Source: Clostridiales bacterium
Lineage (GTDB): Bacteria > Bacillota > Clostridia > Tissierellales > Sedimentibacteraceae
DNA length: 5,071 nucleotides
Direction: 5' to 3'
NCBI GenBank assembly: GCA_003497505.1
Contig: DNNV01000006.1
Coordinates: 1-5,071 of the forward strand
Under the pieces are notes generated by a model, which worked only from the letters and a program-made list of their open reading frames with translations, had not been told where the DNA came from and made no database searches. Of this stretch, positions 1-5,071 are shown in pieces. The position numbers and the translations under genes were made by a program. Positions within the stretch are counted from its first letter, which is position 1. Each line of letters opens with the position of its first letter.

Positions 1-1
1 A

Positions 2-661
2 GAAATAAAAAGCAATGAGCCTTCAAGCATTATTTCAAAGAAAAATGCAATAATAAATAAAGTGGTTGCCAAGAGCGGTCAGCCTGTGGTAAAGGAAGGC
101 GACGTGGTGTACGAAGGGCAGACATTAGTCATGGGAATGATAAAAAACAAGACCGAGGAATTCATGATGGTGCCATCGGAAGGAATTATTTATGGCAAGA
201 CATATTATAATTTTGAGCTACGGGAGGAAAAGGCTAAAAACATTGAGGTTGATTCCAAAAGGAGTAAAAATGTTTATTACTTGCAATTAAATGGCAGCAG
301 TATTAAAATAATAGGTGACAAAGCGCCTTTTGAAAACTATAATTATAAAGAGAGAACAGTTAAAATTCCTATAGTTTCAAATTTATCCGATATTGCGGTT
401 GTAAAGGGAACCTATTATGAACAGGTTGTAAAGGCTGTGGAAATAGATGAAGAAACAGCCAAAAACAAAATGAAAATAAGCATGTATGACGATTTATTAA
501 AAATGTGCGGTGTGGATGCGAGAATATTGAAGTCATCGCTTAATTATGCTGAGGATGTAGACTACTACTACCTGAGAGCGCAAATAGAGGTTATTGAGGA
601 CATAGGAGAAAAGGTCAGATTGTATCCTGTTCAGGACAACAATGTGGAAGCAGAGCAATAG
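2..661 (+). CDS. yqfD: Sporulation protein YqfD, C-terminal part (5' end outside window)
   Basis: The frame is open from base 2 to a TAG stop at 659-661, giving the last 219 residues of a protein that is usually about 400 residues long. I therefore treat it as a 5'-truncated gene, not one starting at the in-frame GTG at 62. The segment begins with a stretch ending V-V-A-K-S-G-Q-P-V-V-K-E-G-D-V-V-Y-E-G-Q, a biotinyl/lipoyl-like hairpin (G..V.EGD.V..GQ.L) typical of the middle of YqfD. The membrane segment of the family would lie upstream, so this part is probably the extracytoplasmic C-terminal domain. It ends in the alternating hydrophobic and charged pattern 'IEVIEDIGEKVRLYPVQ'. In Firmicutes yqfD forms a pair with yqfC, is linked to sporulation and lies just upstream of phoH, as here. 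The biochemical role is not established. The family call rests on the motif, the length and the position together. Confidence 0.87.
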   Translation, partial: EIKSNEPSSIISKKNAIINKVVAKSGQPVVKEGDVVYEGQTLVMGMIKNKTEEFMMVPSEGIIYGKTYYNFELREEKAKNIEVDSKRSKNVYYLQLNGSSIKIIGDKAPFENYNYKERTVKIPIVSNLSDIAVVKGTYYEQVVKAVEIDEETAKNKMKISMYDDLLKMCGVDARILKSSLNYAEDVDYYYLRAQIEVIEDIGEKVRLYPVQDNNVEAEQ

Positions 662-667
662 GGAGGA
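661..667 (+). promoter_or_regulatory. Ribosome binding site of phoH
   Basis: GGGAGGA overlaps the last base of the yqfD stop codon and lies 3-4 bases before the ATG at 671. It favours that start over the in-frame ATG at 698, which has no comparable site. The contact with the yqfD stop suggests translational coupling. Confidence 0.7.
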
Positions 668-670
668 TTA

Positions 671-1639
671 ATGGAATTACACGAAGAAAATATTTTGATG
701 GCAAATGAGGAAAATCTCGTAAAGCTGTTGGGAATACATGATAAAAACATCAAGATTATAAAGAGCTATTTTGATGTGAATATTTTAATACGCAGCGGAG
801 TTATAAAGGTCACCGGTGATAAGCCGAAGACTGAAGCAGTTGTAAAGATACTAAAGGATATGATTAAGGTTGTTGATACAGAGGAAGAAATCAGTGACCA
901 GAAAATAGTCTACATTATTGAATCCCATAAAAACAACCAAAATGTGGATTACAATGTAATTCTGAAGGATGCCATAGTGACCACCGCTTCGGGAAGAGTT
1001 ATAAAGCCGAAAACAGTGGGGCAAAAAAGATATATGGACCTGATTAATTCAAAGGATGTCACATTCGGTATCGGCCCAGCCGGAACAGGAAAGACGTATC
1101 TTGCTGTGGCGGCTGCCGTCAATGCATTCCGTAAGAAAGAGGTTGAAAGGATTATACTTACGAGACCTGCGGTTGAAGCCGGCGAAAAATTAGGCTTTCT
1201 GCCGGGTGACCTGCAGGATAAGGTCGACCCTTATCTTAGGCCCCTCTATGATGCGTTGTTCGACATCATGGGACCTGAGAACTATTTGAGAAACGTGGAA
1301 AAGCAATTGATTGAGGTGGCGCCTCTTGCCTACATGAGAGGAAGGACGCTGGATTCTTCATTCATTATTCTTGACGAGGCCCAAAATACTACAAATGAAC
1401 AGATGAAAATGTTTTTGACTCGTCTGGGTTACGGCTCAAAGGCGGTAATAACCGGAGATATCACGCAGATAGACCTTCCTGACGGCAAGAAATCAGGACT
1501 TAAAACTGTGACGAGAATATTAAAGGATGTGGAAGACATCGGATTTATGTATTTTCACACAACGGATGTTGTGAGACATAAATTGGTGCAGGACATTATA
1601 AAAGCTTACGAGAAATTTGAGGAGAAGAAAAATGATTGA
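671..1639 (+). CDS. phoH: PhoH family P-loop ATPase (PhoH-like protein)
   Basis: This is a 322-residue cytoplasmic ATPase, the usual full length for PhoH/YqfE-type proteins. Residues about 15-70 form a small N-terminal domain with a KH-like pattern (NIKIIKSYFDVNILIRSG followed by VKVTGD-type strands). The ATPase core follows: TVGQKRYMDLI at 115-125, Walker A GPAGTGKT at 135-142, the family signature TRPAVEAGEKLGFLPGDLQ at 164-182 with KVDPYLRPLYD after it, Walker B FIILDEAQN at 231-239, the sensor-like TGDITQIDLP at 261-270, and a C-terminal DVVRHKLVQDII with a conserved arginine near 302. No key residue is missing. The family hydrolyses ATP and is thought to act on RNA, and its neighbourhood with ybeY and era supports a role in RNA or ribosome metabolism. 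The precise substrate is not known. Translation probably couples to yqfD upstream and to ybeY downstream. Confidence 0.96.
   Translation: MELHEENILMANEENLVKLLGIHDKNIKIIKSYFDVNILIRSGVIKVTGDKPKTEAVVKILKDMIKVVDTEEEISDQKIVYIIESHKNNQNVDYNVILKDAIVTTASGRVIKPKTVGQKRYMDLINSKDVTFGIGPAGTGKTYLAVAAAVNAFRKKEVERIILTRPAVEAGEKLGFLPGDLQDKVDPYLRPLYDALFDIMGPENYLRNVEKQLIEVAPLAYMRGRTLDSSFIILDEAQNTTNEQMKMFLTRLGYGSKAVITGDITQIDLPDGKKSGLKTVTRILKDVEDIGFMYFHTTDVVRHKLVQDIIKAYEKFEEKKND
1619..1624 (+). promoter_or_regulatory. Ribosome binding site of ybeY, inside the end of phoH
   Basis: GAGGAG lies 7 bases before the ATG at 1632 and is itself part of the phoH coding sequence. It decides the ybeY start. The earlier in-frame TTG at 1617 would overlap this site and add only the residues MRRRK, which are not typical of YbeY. 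Confidence 0.72.
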
Positions 1640-2084
1640 TGTTTTATTTGACGACAGGCAGGACATCATGGAAGTAACCGAAGACAACATGAAAGCAATA
1701 GAAGGTGCTATTGCCGCTGTTCTGAAGACTGAAGGAGCAGAGGGGGATTATGAGGTCAGCGCTTCCATGTTAACCAAAGCTAAAATAAAGGAGCTCAACA
1801 GAGACTACAGGAATGTGGACAGCGAAACAGATGTACTGTCGTTCCCCATGGATGACGACGATGAATTTGACGGTGTGATGATTCTTGGAGATATTGTTAT
1901 TTCAACACAAAAAATAATTGAACAAGCTAATGATTTCGGTCATAGTCTTGAAAGAGAAATGATATACCTTACTGTTCACAGCATGCTGCATCTTTTGGGC
2001 TATGATCATATGATTGATTCAGAAAAAGAAGAGATGCGCCAGAGAGAAAAGGAAGTTATGAAAGAACTGCAAATATTCAAATAA
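1632..2084 (+). CDS. ybeY: Endoribonuclease YbeY (16S rRNA maturation / ribosome quality control)
   Basis: This 150-residue cytoplasmic protein belongs to the UPF0054/YbeY metalloendoribonuclease family and has normal length. Its zinc site is the signature HSMLHLLGYDH at residues 116-126, with ligands H116, H120 and H126. The second family motif, NRDYRNVDSETDVLSFP, spans 56-72 and includes conserved R60, which is implicated in activity in the E. coli protein. ILGDIVIS at 84-91 is the usual third conserved block. The canonical motif has glycine after the first histidine (HGxLHLxGYDH), where this protein has serine. The start at 1632 is chosen from the GAGGAG site and gives an 8-base overlap with phoH, so the two are probably translated in a coupled way. 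In bacteria YbeY takes part in processing the 16S rRNA 3' end and in removing defective 70S ribosomes, often together with Era, which is encoded downstream here. Confidence 0.96.
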   Translation: MIDVLFDDRQDIMEVTEDNMKAIEGAIAAVLKTEGAEGDYEVSASMLTKAKIKELNRDYRNVDSETDVLSFPMDDDDEFDGVMILGDIVISTQKIIEQANDFGHSLEREMIYLTVHSMLHLLGYDHMIDSEKEEMRQREKEVMKELQIFK

Positions 2085-2093
2085 GGATGAATT

Positions 2094-3149
2094 ATGAAAA
2101 AATATTTGATTTTTCTTATAATCGCTGTAATGCTGTTCACTTCCTGCAGCAGCAAGACGTCTTTGCCTCAGGAACCTGCTGAAGAACCGAATATTTCAGA
2201 CCCGGAAGAAACTGAGCTTCCAGAGGAGGAAGAGCCGGAGGACCCAAGGAAGGTTGTTTCACCTCTTGACGGTATGAAATATTATCCCGAGGAATTAGAA
2301 AGAAGGGTTGTTGCAGTGTCCCTGGATAACCACCCTGAAGCAAGGTGGCAATCGGGACTTAAGGATGCTGAAATCGTATATGAATTTCAGGTGGAATACC
2401 CTTACACAAGGTATCTGGCAATATTCCTTGCAAAGGAACCGAAGCTTGTGGGACCCGTGAGGAGCGCACGGCCGTACATAATATATTACGCCATGGAAAA
2501 TGATGCAATTTTCGTCCATGTGGGAGGCAGCGAGGATGCCTTCTCGGAAATAAAAAGACTCCGTACAGCAGAGATTGACGGACTTTACTCAGGTGCAATG
2601 TGGAGATATTACGATACGGGAAAATATGCTCCCCACAATATGTATACAACGCTGAAATCAATCAGGGATGAAGCTGAAAAAAAAGGCTTCAGGGCGGAAA
2701 GCACCTTTGAAGCATACAGCTTCAATGAGAAAAGAACATTGCTTTCCGAGAAATATACTGTAACGAAGGCCAAAAATATCAATATTACATACAATAAAAG
2801 CAATACCACGGATTATACATATGATGAGGAAGAGAAGCTTTACCTGCGCAGCAAGGACGGTGAAAAACATGTTGACGAGCTTGACGGAATACAGCTTAAG
2901 GCTGAGAACATAATAGCTTTGGAGGCACCAAAAAGCGTTCTTGACAATGCAGGAAGGCTGTATCTTGCCTCTGTGGGAAAAGGAAAGGGAATATATTTCA
3001 CTGAAGGTGAAGCCATTGAAATAAGCTGGGAAAAAAGAACTGAGAAAGACAGAACGAAGTTTTACTCAGGCAATGAAGAGCTTGTTTTAAATCCGGGAAA
3101 TACATGGATACAGATTGTAGACGGATTGAGTGCAGTCACCTTCGAATAA
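2094..3149 (+). CDS. DUF3048 (YerB-like) putative lipoprotein
   Basis: This 351-residue protein is probably exported and lipid-anchored on the outer face of the membrane. Residues 1-17 form a short signal peptide (MKKYLIFLIIAVMLFTS) before C18. The lipobox reads F-T-S-C, so the -3 residue is F, not the commoner L, V or I. Residues about 27-50 form a flexible linker with 13 Asp/Glu among 24 residues plus several prolines. The N-terminal DUF3048 domain follows (about 54-200): VVAVSLDNHPEARWQSGL, then VGPVRSARPY (119-128), FVHVGGSEDA and APHNMYT (179-185). The C-terminal domain (about 228-351) carries GKGIYF, SWEK and the typical NPGNTWIQIV at 333-342. B. subtilis YerB belongs to this family, and the molecular function is unknown. 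An AAGGA site at 2083-2087 lies 6 bases before the ATG, overlapping the ybeY stop, so it is probably co-transcribed. Its position between ybeY and cdd is unusual, since dgkA commonly sits there. Confidence 0.92.
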   Translation: MKKYLIFLIIAVMLFTSCSSKTSLPQEPAEEPNISDPEETELPEEEEPEDPRKVVSPLDGMKYYPEELERRVVAVSLDNHPEARWQSGLKDAEIVYEFQVEYPYTRYLAIFLAKEPKLVGPVRSARPYIIYYAMENDAIFVHVGGSEDAFSEIKRLRTAEIDGLYSGAMWRYYDTGKYAPHNMYTTLKSIRDEAEKKGFRAESTFEAYSFNEKRTLLSEKYTVTKAKNINITYNKSNTTDYTYDEEEKLYLRSKDGEKHVDELDGIQLKAENIIALEAPKSVLDNAGRLYLASVGKGKGIYFTEGEAIEISWEKRTEKDRTKFYSGNEELVLNPGNTWIQIVDGLSAVTFE

Positions 3150-3160
3150 GCATAGACAAG

Positions 3161-3170
3161 AAAGGGTGGT
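3161..3170 (+). promoter_or_regulatory. Ribosome binding site of cdd
   Basis: AAAGGGTGGT matches the AAAGGAGGT consensus except for one base and lies 9 bases before the ATG at 3180. It sits in the widest gap of the window (3150-3179). No -35/-10 pair or terminator is evident in those 30 bases, so read-through from the lipoprotein gene is the simplest reading. Confidence 0.7.
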
Positions 3171-3179
3171 AATATAGTT

Positions 3180-3572
3180 ATGGAAGATAAATTATTGATA
3201 AAAATAGCAATGGAAGCAAGAGAAAAATCATACAGCCCATATTCAAGGTTTAAAGTCGGCGCTGCGGTGTATACTAAAAGCGGAAAGGTTTTTACAGGCT
3301 GCAATATTGAATCCGCGTCCTACACTCCCACAATATGTGCGGAAAGGGTTGCGATTTCAAAATGCGTATCGGAAGGATATAGGGATATTGAAAAAATAGC
3401 TGTGGTGGGCAGCGATGTAAAGACATCCTTTCCTTGCGGAGTGTGCAGGCAGTTTGTAGTGGAATTCGGCAGGGATATCAAAGTAATTTGTGCAAAAAAT
3501 ATTGATTCATACGAAATTTATACAATAGATGAACTCCTCCCCAACAGCTTTGGACCGGAGGATTTAAAATAA
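3180..3572 (+). CDS. cdd: Cytidine deaminase
   Basis: This 130-residue cytoplasmic enzyme deaminates cytidine and deoxycytidine to uridine and deoxyuridine in pyrimidine salvage. Its length matches the small, homotetrameric zinc-dependent class (B. subtilis type). The zinc and catalytic residues are all visible: C53-A-E55-R in TICAERVAIS, and P-C86-G-V-C89-R-Q. C53, C86 and C89 bind zinc and E55 is the proton shuttle. The substrate-binding block GCNIESASY (40-48, with N42 and E44) and the N-terminal SYSPYSRFKVGAA (17-29) are intact. The C-terminus LLPNSFGPEDL is the standard family ending. In Firmicutes cdd commonly lies directly upstream of era, as here, with only 12 bases between them. Nothing suggests loss of function. 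Confidence 0.97.
   Translation: MEDKLLIKIAMEAREKSYSPYSRFKVGAAVYTKSGKVFTGCNIESASYTPTICAERVAISKCVSEGYRDIEKIAVVGSDVKTSFPCGVCRQFVVEFGRDIKVICAKNIDSYEIYTIDELLPNSFGPEDLK
3535..3562 (+). other. Possible RNA hairpin at the end of cdd, upstream of era
   Basis: TCCTCC (3535-3540) is complementary to GGAGGA (3557-3562). Directly inside, CCAA (3541-3544) pairs with TTGG (3550-3553) around a 5-base loop, leaving ACC (3554-3556) as a bulge. It is not a terminator, because no T-run follows. The bases also encode the conserved LLPNSFGPEDL tail of Cdd, which may fully explain them. Whether the structure forms or matters is inference. Confidence 0.3.
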
Positions 3573-3579
3573 GAGAGGA
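3573..3579 (+). promoter_or_regulatory. Ribosome binding site of era
   Basis: GAGAGGA starts immediately after the cdd stop codon and lies 5 bases before the era ATG at 3585. A stronger-looking GGAGGA at 3557-3562 is 22 bases from the ATG, too far to serve as the era site. Confidence 0.65.
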
Positions 3580-3584
3580 TAAGC

Positions 3585-4475
3585 ATGTTTAAATCAGGAT
3601 TTGTAACGATAATAGGAAGACCAAATGTAGGTAAATCAACATTAATGAATTCAATGATAGGTGAAAAAATTTCAATAATGTCGGATAAACCCCAAACTAC
3701 AAGAAATAAAATAAGAACAGTATACACGGACGATGAAGCTCAGATTGTGTTTTTAGACACACCGGGTATACATAAACCAAAAAGCCAGCTTGGTGAATTC
3801 ATGAATTATGAAGTTGATACGGCATTGGAGGAAATGGACGTATTGATTATGCTGACCGATGAATACAACAAAATAGGCCCCGGAGACGAGTTTATAATTG
3901 AAAAAATAAAAGATATGAAGGTAAAAAAGATACTTGTTATAAATAAAATTGACAAGACAGATAAAGAGTCTGTGGTAAGAATGCTCAGTGAGTTTGGAAG
4001 CTACAATGTTTTTGATGACATTCTTCCTATGTCAGCATTAAACGGCGTAGGCGTAGATTCGCTGATTAAGCTCATAATTAAATATCTGAAGCCGGGACCA
4101 ATGTATTTTCCGTCAGACTATATAACTGACAGGCCGGAAAGATTTGTTGTTTCAGAAATCATAAGAGAAAAGGCTCTCATGTACCTGCAGGAGGAAGTTC
4201 CTCACGGTATTGCGGTTGAAATTGAAGAAATGAAGGAGCGCAAGAACAGAAATCTGGTGGATATACGGGCAAATATTTTATGTGAGAAGAAGTCACATAA
4301 AAGTATCATCATAGGAAAGGACGGAAGAAAAATAAAAGGAATAGGCAAAAGTGCAAGAGAGGATATTGAAAGACTCTTAGGAAGCCAGGTCAATCTTCAG
4401 CTTTTCGTTAAAATATCTGAAAATTGGAGGGACAATAATTTTCTTCTCAGAACCTTAGGATATGATAAAAAATGA
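3585..4475 (+). CDS. era: GTPase Era (16S rRNA-binding ribosome assembly factor)
   Basis: This 296-residue protein has the usual Era length and two-domain layout. The N-terminal GTPase carries G1 GRPNVGKS (11-18), G2 around QTTR (37-40), G3 DTPG (58-61) followed by the Era-typical IHKPKSQLGEFM, G4 NKID (120-123) and G5 SAL (150-152). The linker includes YITDRPERFVVSEIIREK. The C-terminal KH domain (about 200-285) contains the GxxG loop in IIIGKDGRKIKGIG (241-254), then LFVKISENWRDN and the ending LRTLGY. Era binds the 3' end region of 16S rRNA and helps in small-subunit maturation and in linking growth to cell division. All nucleotide-binding motifs are intact. The start at 3585 follows a good ribosome binding site just after the cdd stop. 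Its TGA stop overlaps the recO start as ATGA, suggesting coupled translation. Confidence 0.98.
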   Translation: MFKSGFVTIIGRPNVGKSTLMNSMIGEKISIMSDKPQTTRNKIRTVYTDDEAQIVFLDTPGIHKPKSQLGEFMNYEVDTALEEMDVLIMLTDEYNKIGPGDEFIIEKIKDMKVKKILVINKIDKTDKESVVRMLSEFGSYNVFDDILPMSALNGVGVDSLIKLIIKYLKPGPMYFPSDYITDRPERFVVSEIIREKALMYLQEEVPHGIAVEIEEMKERKNRNLVDIRANILCEKKSHKSIIIGKDGRKIKGIGKSAREDIERLLGSQVNLQLFVKISENWRDNNFLLRTLGYDKK

Positions 4476-5071
4476 TAGCAGACGAAATCCTTGTGGTTAA
4501 AGAAGTCAGCTACAAGGAAAATGATAAAATACTTCATGCATTGTCCAGGACGAGAGGAAAAATACAGCTTATCTCCAAGGGTGCAAAGAAAAGCAATTCA
4601 CATCTCATAAATGTGTCCCAGCTTTTTGCATATTCAAAATGCTCTATGACGCTGTCGAGAGATATGTATATATTGACATCTGCAGACCTTATAGATAATT
4701 TTTTTAATCTGAAAAACAATATAGATGCATTTTTTTACGGAAATTATATATTGGAGCTAATAAGCTATGTGGCTCAGGAAAATGAATATGACAGCCGCAT
4801 ATTTGACATGACTGTTGCAATATTGAAGCATCTTTCATCTTCATCAAATTATTATGATAAATTGACGGCTGCATACGAAATAAAGCTTGCATCCATGCTT
4901 GGATACAAACCTGATTTCCTGCATTGCGTTTCCTGCGGGGCAGAAATTAACACAGATGCCAGATTTTCAATAGCAGAAGGCGGACTATACTGTTCCGGAT
5001 GCGTAAATTATGGAAGTGGAATAAATGTAACACTTAATGAAATAATAACTATGGAGAGGATTTTAAAAACA
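4472..5071 (+). CDS. recO: DNA repair protein RecO, N-terminal part (3' end outside window)
   Basis: The frame starts at the ATG overlapping the era stop (ATGA, 4472-4475) and stays open to the right edge, giving 200 residues of a protein usually about 240-260 long. Residues 1-80 form the N-terminal OB-fold (DEILVVKEVSYKENDKIL, then TRGKIQLISKGAKK at 27-40, which is typical of RecO). The helical region holds YGNYILELI (89-97) and LTAAYEIKLASMLGYKPD (131-148). A zinc-finger-like set of four cysteines follows: C152-x2-C155 and C174-x2-C177, with the family-typical GGLYCSGC at the second pair. RecO anneals DNA and helps RecR load RecA on SSB-coated single-stranded DNA in the RecF pathway. No strong Shine-Dalgarno is visible; a weak AGGA at 4457-4460 is 11 bases away. 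Translation therefore probably depends on coupling to era. era-recO adjacency is common in bacteria. Confidence 0.95.
   Translation, partial: MIADEILVVKEVSYKENDKILHALSRTRGKIQLISKGAKKSNSHLINVSQLFAYSKCSMTLSRDMYILTSADLIDNFFNLKNNIDAFFYGNYILELISYVAQENEYDSRIFDMTVAILKHLSSSSNYYDKLTAAYEIKLASMLGYKPDFLHCVSCGAEINTDARFSIAEGGLYCSGCVNYGSGINVTLNEIITMERILKT

Noticed and set aside
62..64. GTG as the start of the first gene
   Set aside because: The same frame is open back to base 2, and the upstream residues fit the YqfD segment before the GQPVVKEGD hairpin. No ribosome binding site precedes the GTG, and a 199-residue product would be about half the family length.
1217..1235. Perfect 7-bp stem GATAAGG/CCTTATC with a 5-base loop
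   Set aside because: It lies within phoH codons for the strongly conserved KVDPYLRP block and is not followed by a T-run, so it is not a terminator. Codon constraint explains it.
1617..1619. TTG at 1617 as the ybeY start
   Set aside because: It would put the GAGGAG ribosome binding site inside the gene and add only MRRRK. The ATG at 1632 is well spaced from that site and gives a normal YbeY N-terminus.
2707..2725. Perfect 7-bp stem TTGAAGC/GCTTCAA with loop ATACA
   Set aside because: It lies inside the lipoprotein gene between its two domains, far from any gene boundary and without a T-run. One or two such stems are expected by chance in 5 kb.
2137..2870. Several minus-strand open frames of 66-100 codons opposite the lipoprotein gene
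   Set aside because: They overlap one another and a well-supported plus-strand gene. Their translations are low in complexity of pattern, match no family I recognise, and lack ribosome binding sites. They are complement-strand shadows.
3150..3179. Possible promoter or terminator in the gap before cdd
   Set aside because: The 30 bases hold the cdd ribosome binding site but no inverted repeat with a T-run and no plausible -35/-10 pair.
1..5071. A new defence, mobile or CRISPR-like system
   Set aside because: All seven genes fall into recognised families in a conserved housekeeping cluster. I saw no direct-repeat array, transposase, integrase, attachment site or abrupt change of base composition.

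Overview
The window is a densely packed block of bacterial housekeeping genes, all on the + strand, with no gap longer than about 30 bases between genes. It reads yqfD (3' part) - phoH - ybeY - DUF3048 lipoprotein - cdd - era - recO (5' part). The AT-rich codon use, strong purine-rich Shine-Dalgarno sites, a YqfD-type sporulation protein and the cluster itself all point to a low-GC, Gram-positive, endospore-forming Firmicute, most likely in the Clostridia. No species can be named from the sequence alone.

Layout: bases 2-661 encode the C-terminal 219 residues of YqfD, whose start lies off the left edge. phoH (671-1639) and ybeY (1632-2084) overlap by 8 bases. A predicted lipoprotein of the DUF3048/YerB family (2094-3149) follows after 9 bases. 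After the widest gap (30 bases) come cdd (3180-3572), era (3585-4475) and recO (from 4472, cut by the right edge). era and recO share an ATGA junction. I see no tRNA, rRNA, CRISPR array, insertion sequence, convincing promoter or rho-independent terminator, so the window most likely sits inside one operon or a chain of overlapping transcription units.

How the genes fit together: PhoH (a P-loop ATPase), YbeY (a metal-dependent endoribonuclease) and Era (a GTPase that binds 16S rRNA) form a recurring set linked to rRNA maturation and ribosome quality control. Cdd salvages cytidine and deoxycytidine, and RecO works in RecF-pathway recombinational repair. YqfD belongs to the sporulation-associated yqfC-yqfD pair that commonly precedes phoH in Firmicutes.

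The main deviation from the familiar Firmicute order (yqfC-yqfD-phoH-pgpH/yqfF-ybeY-dgkA-cdd-era-recO) is that pgpH is missing between phoH and ybeY, and dgkA is missing between ybeY and cdd. A DUF3048 lipoprotein gene occupies the dgkA position. This is mostly an ordinary core-genome region, and I found no evidence of a new defence or mobile system. The points worth a second look are the altered gene order and a possible RNA hairpin at the cdd/era junction.
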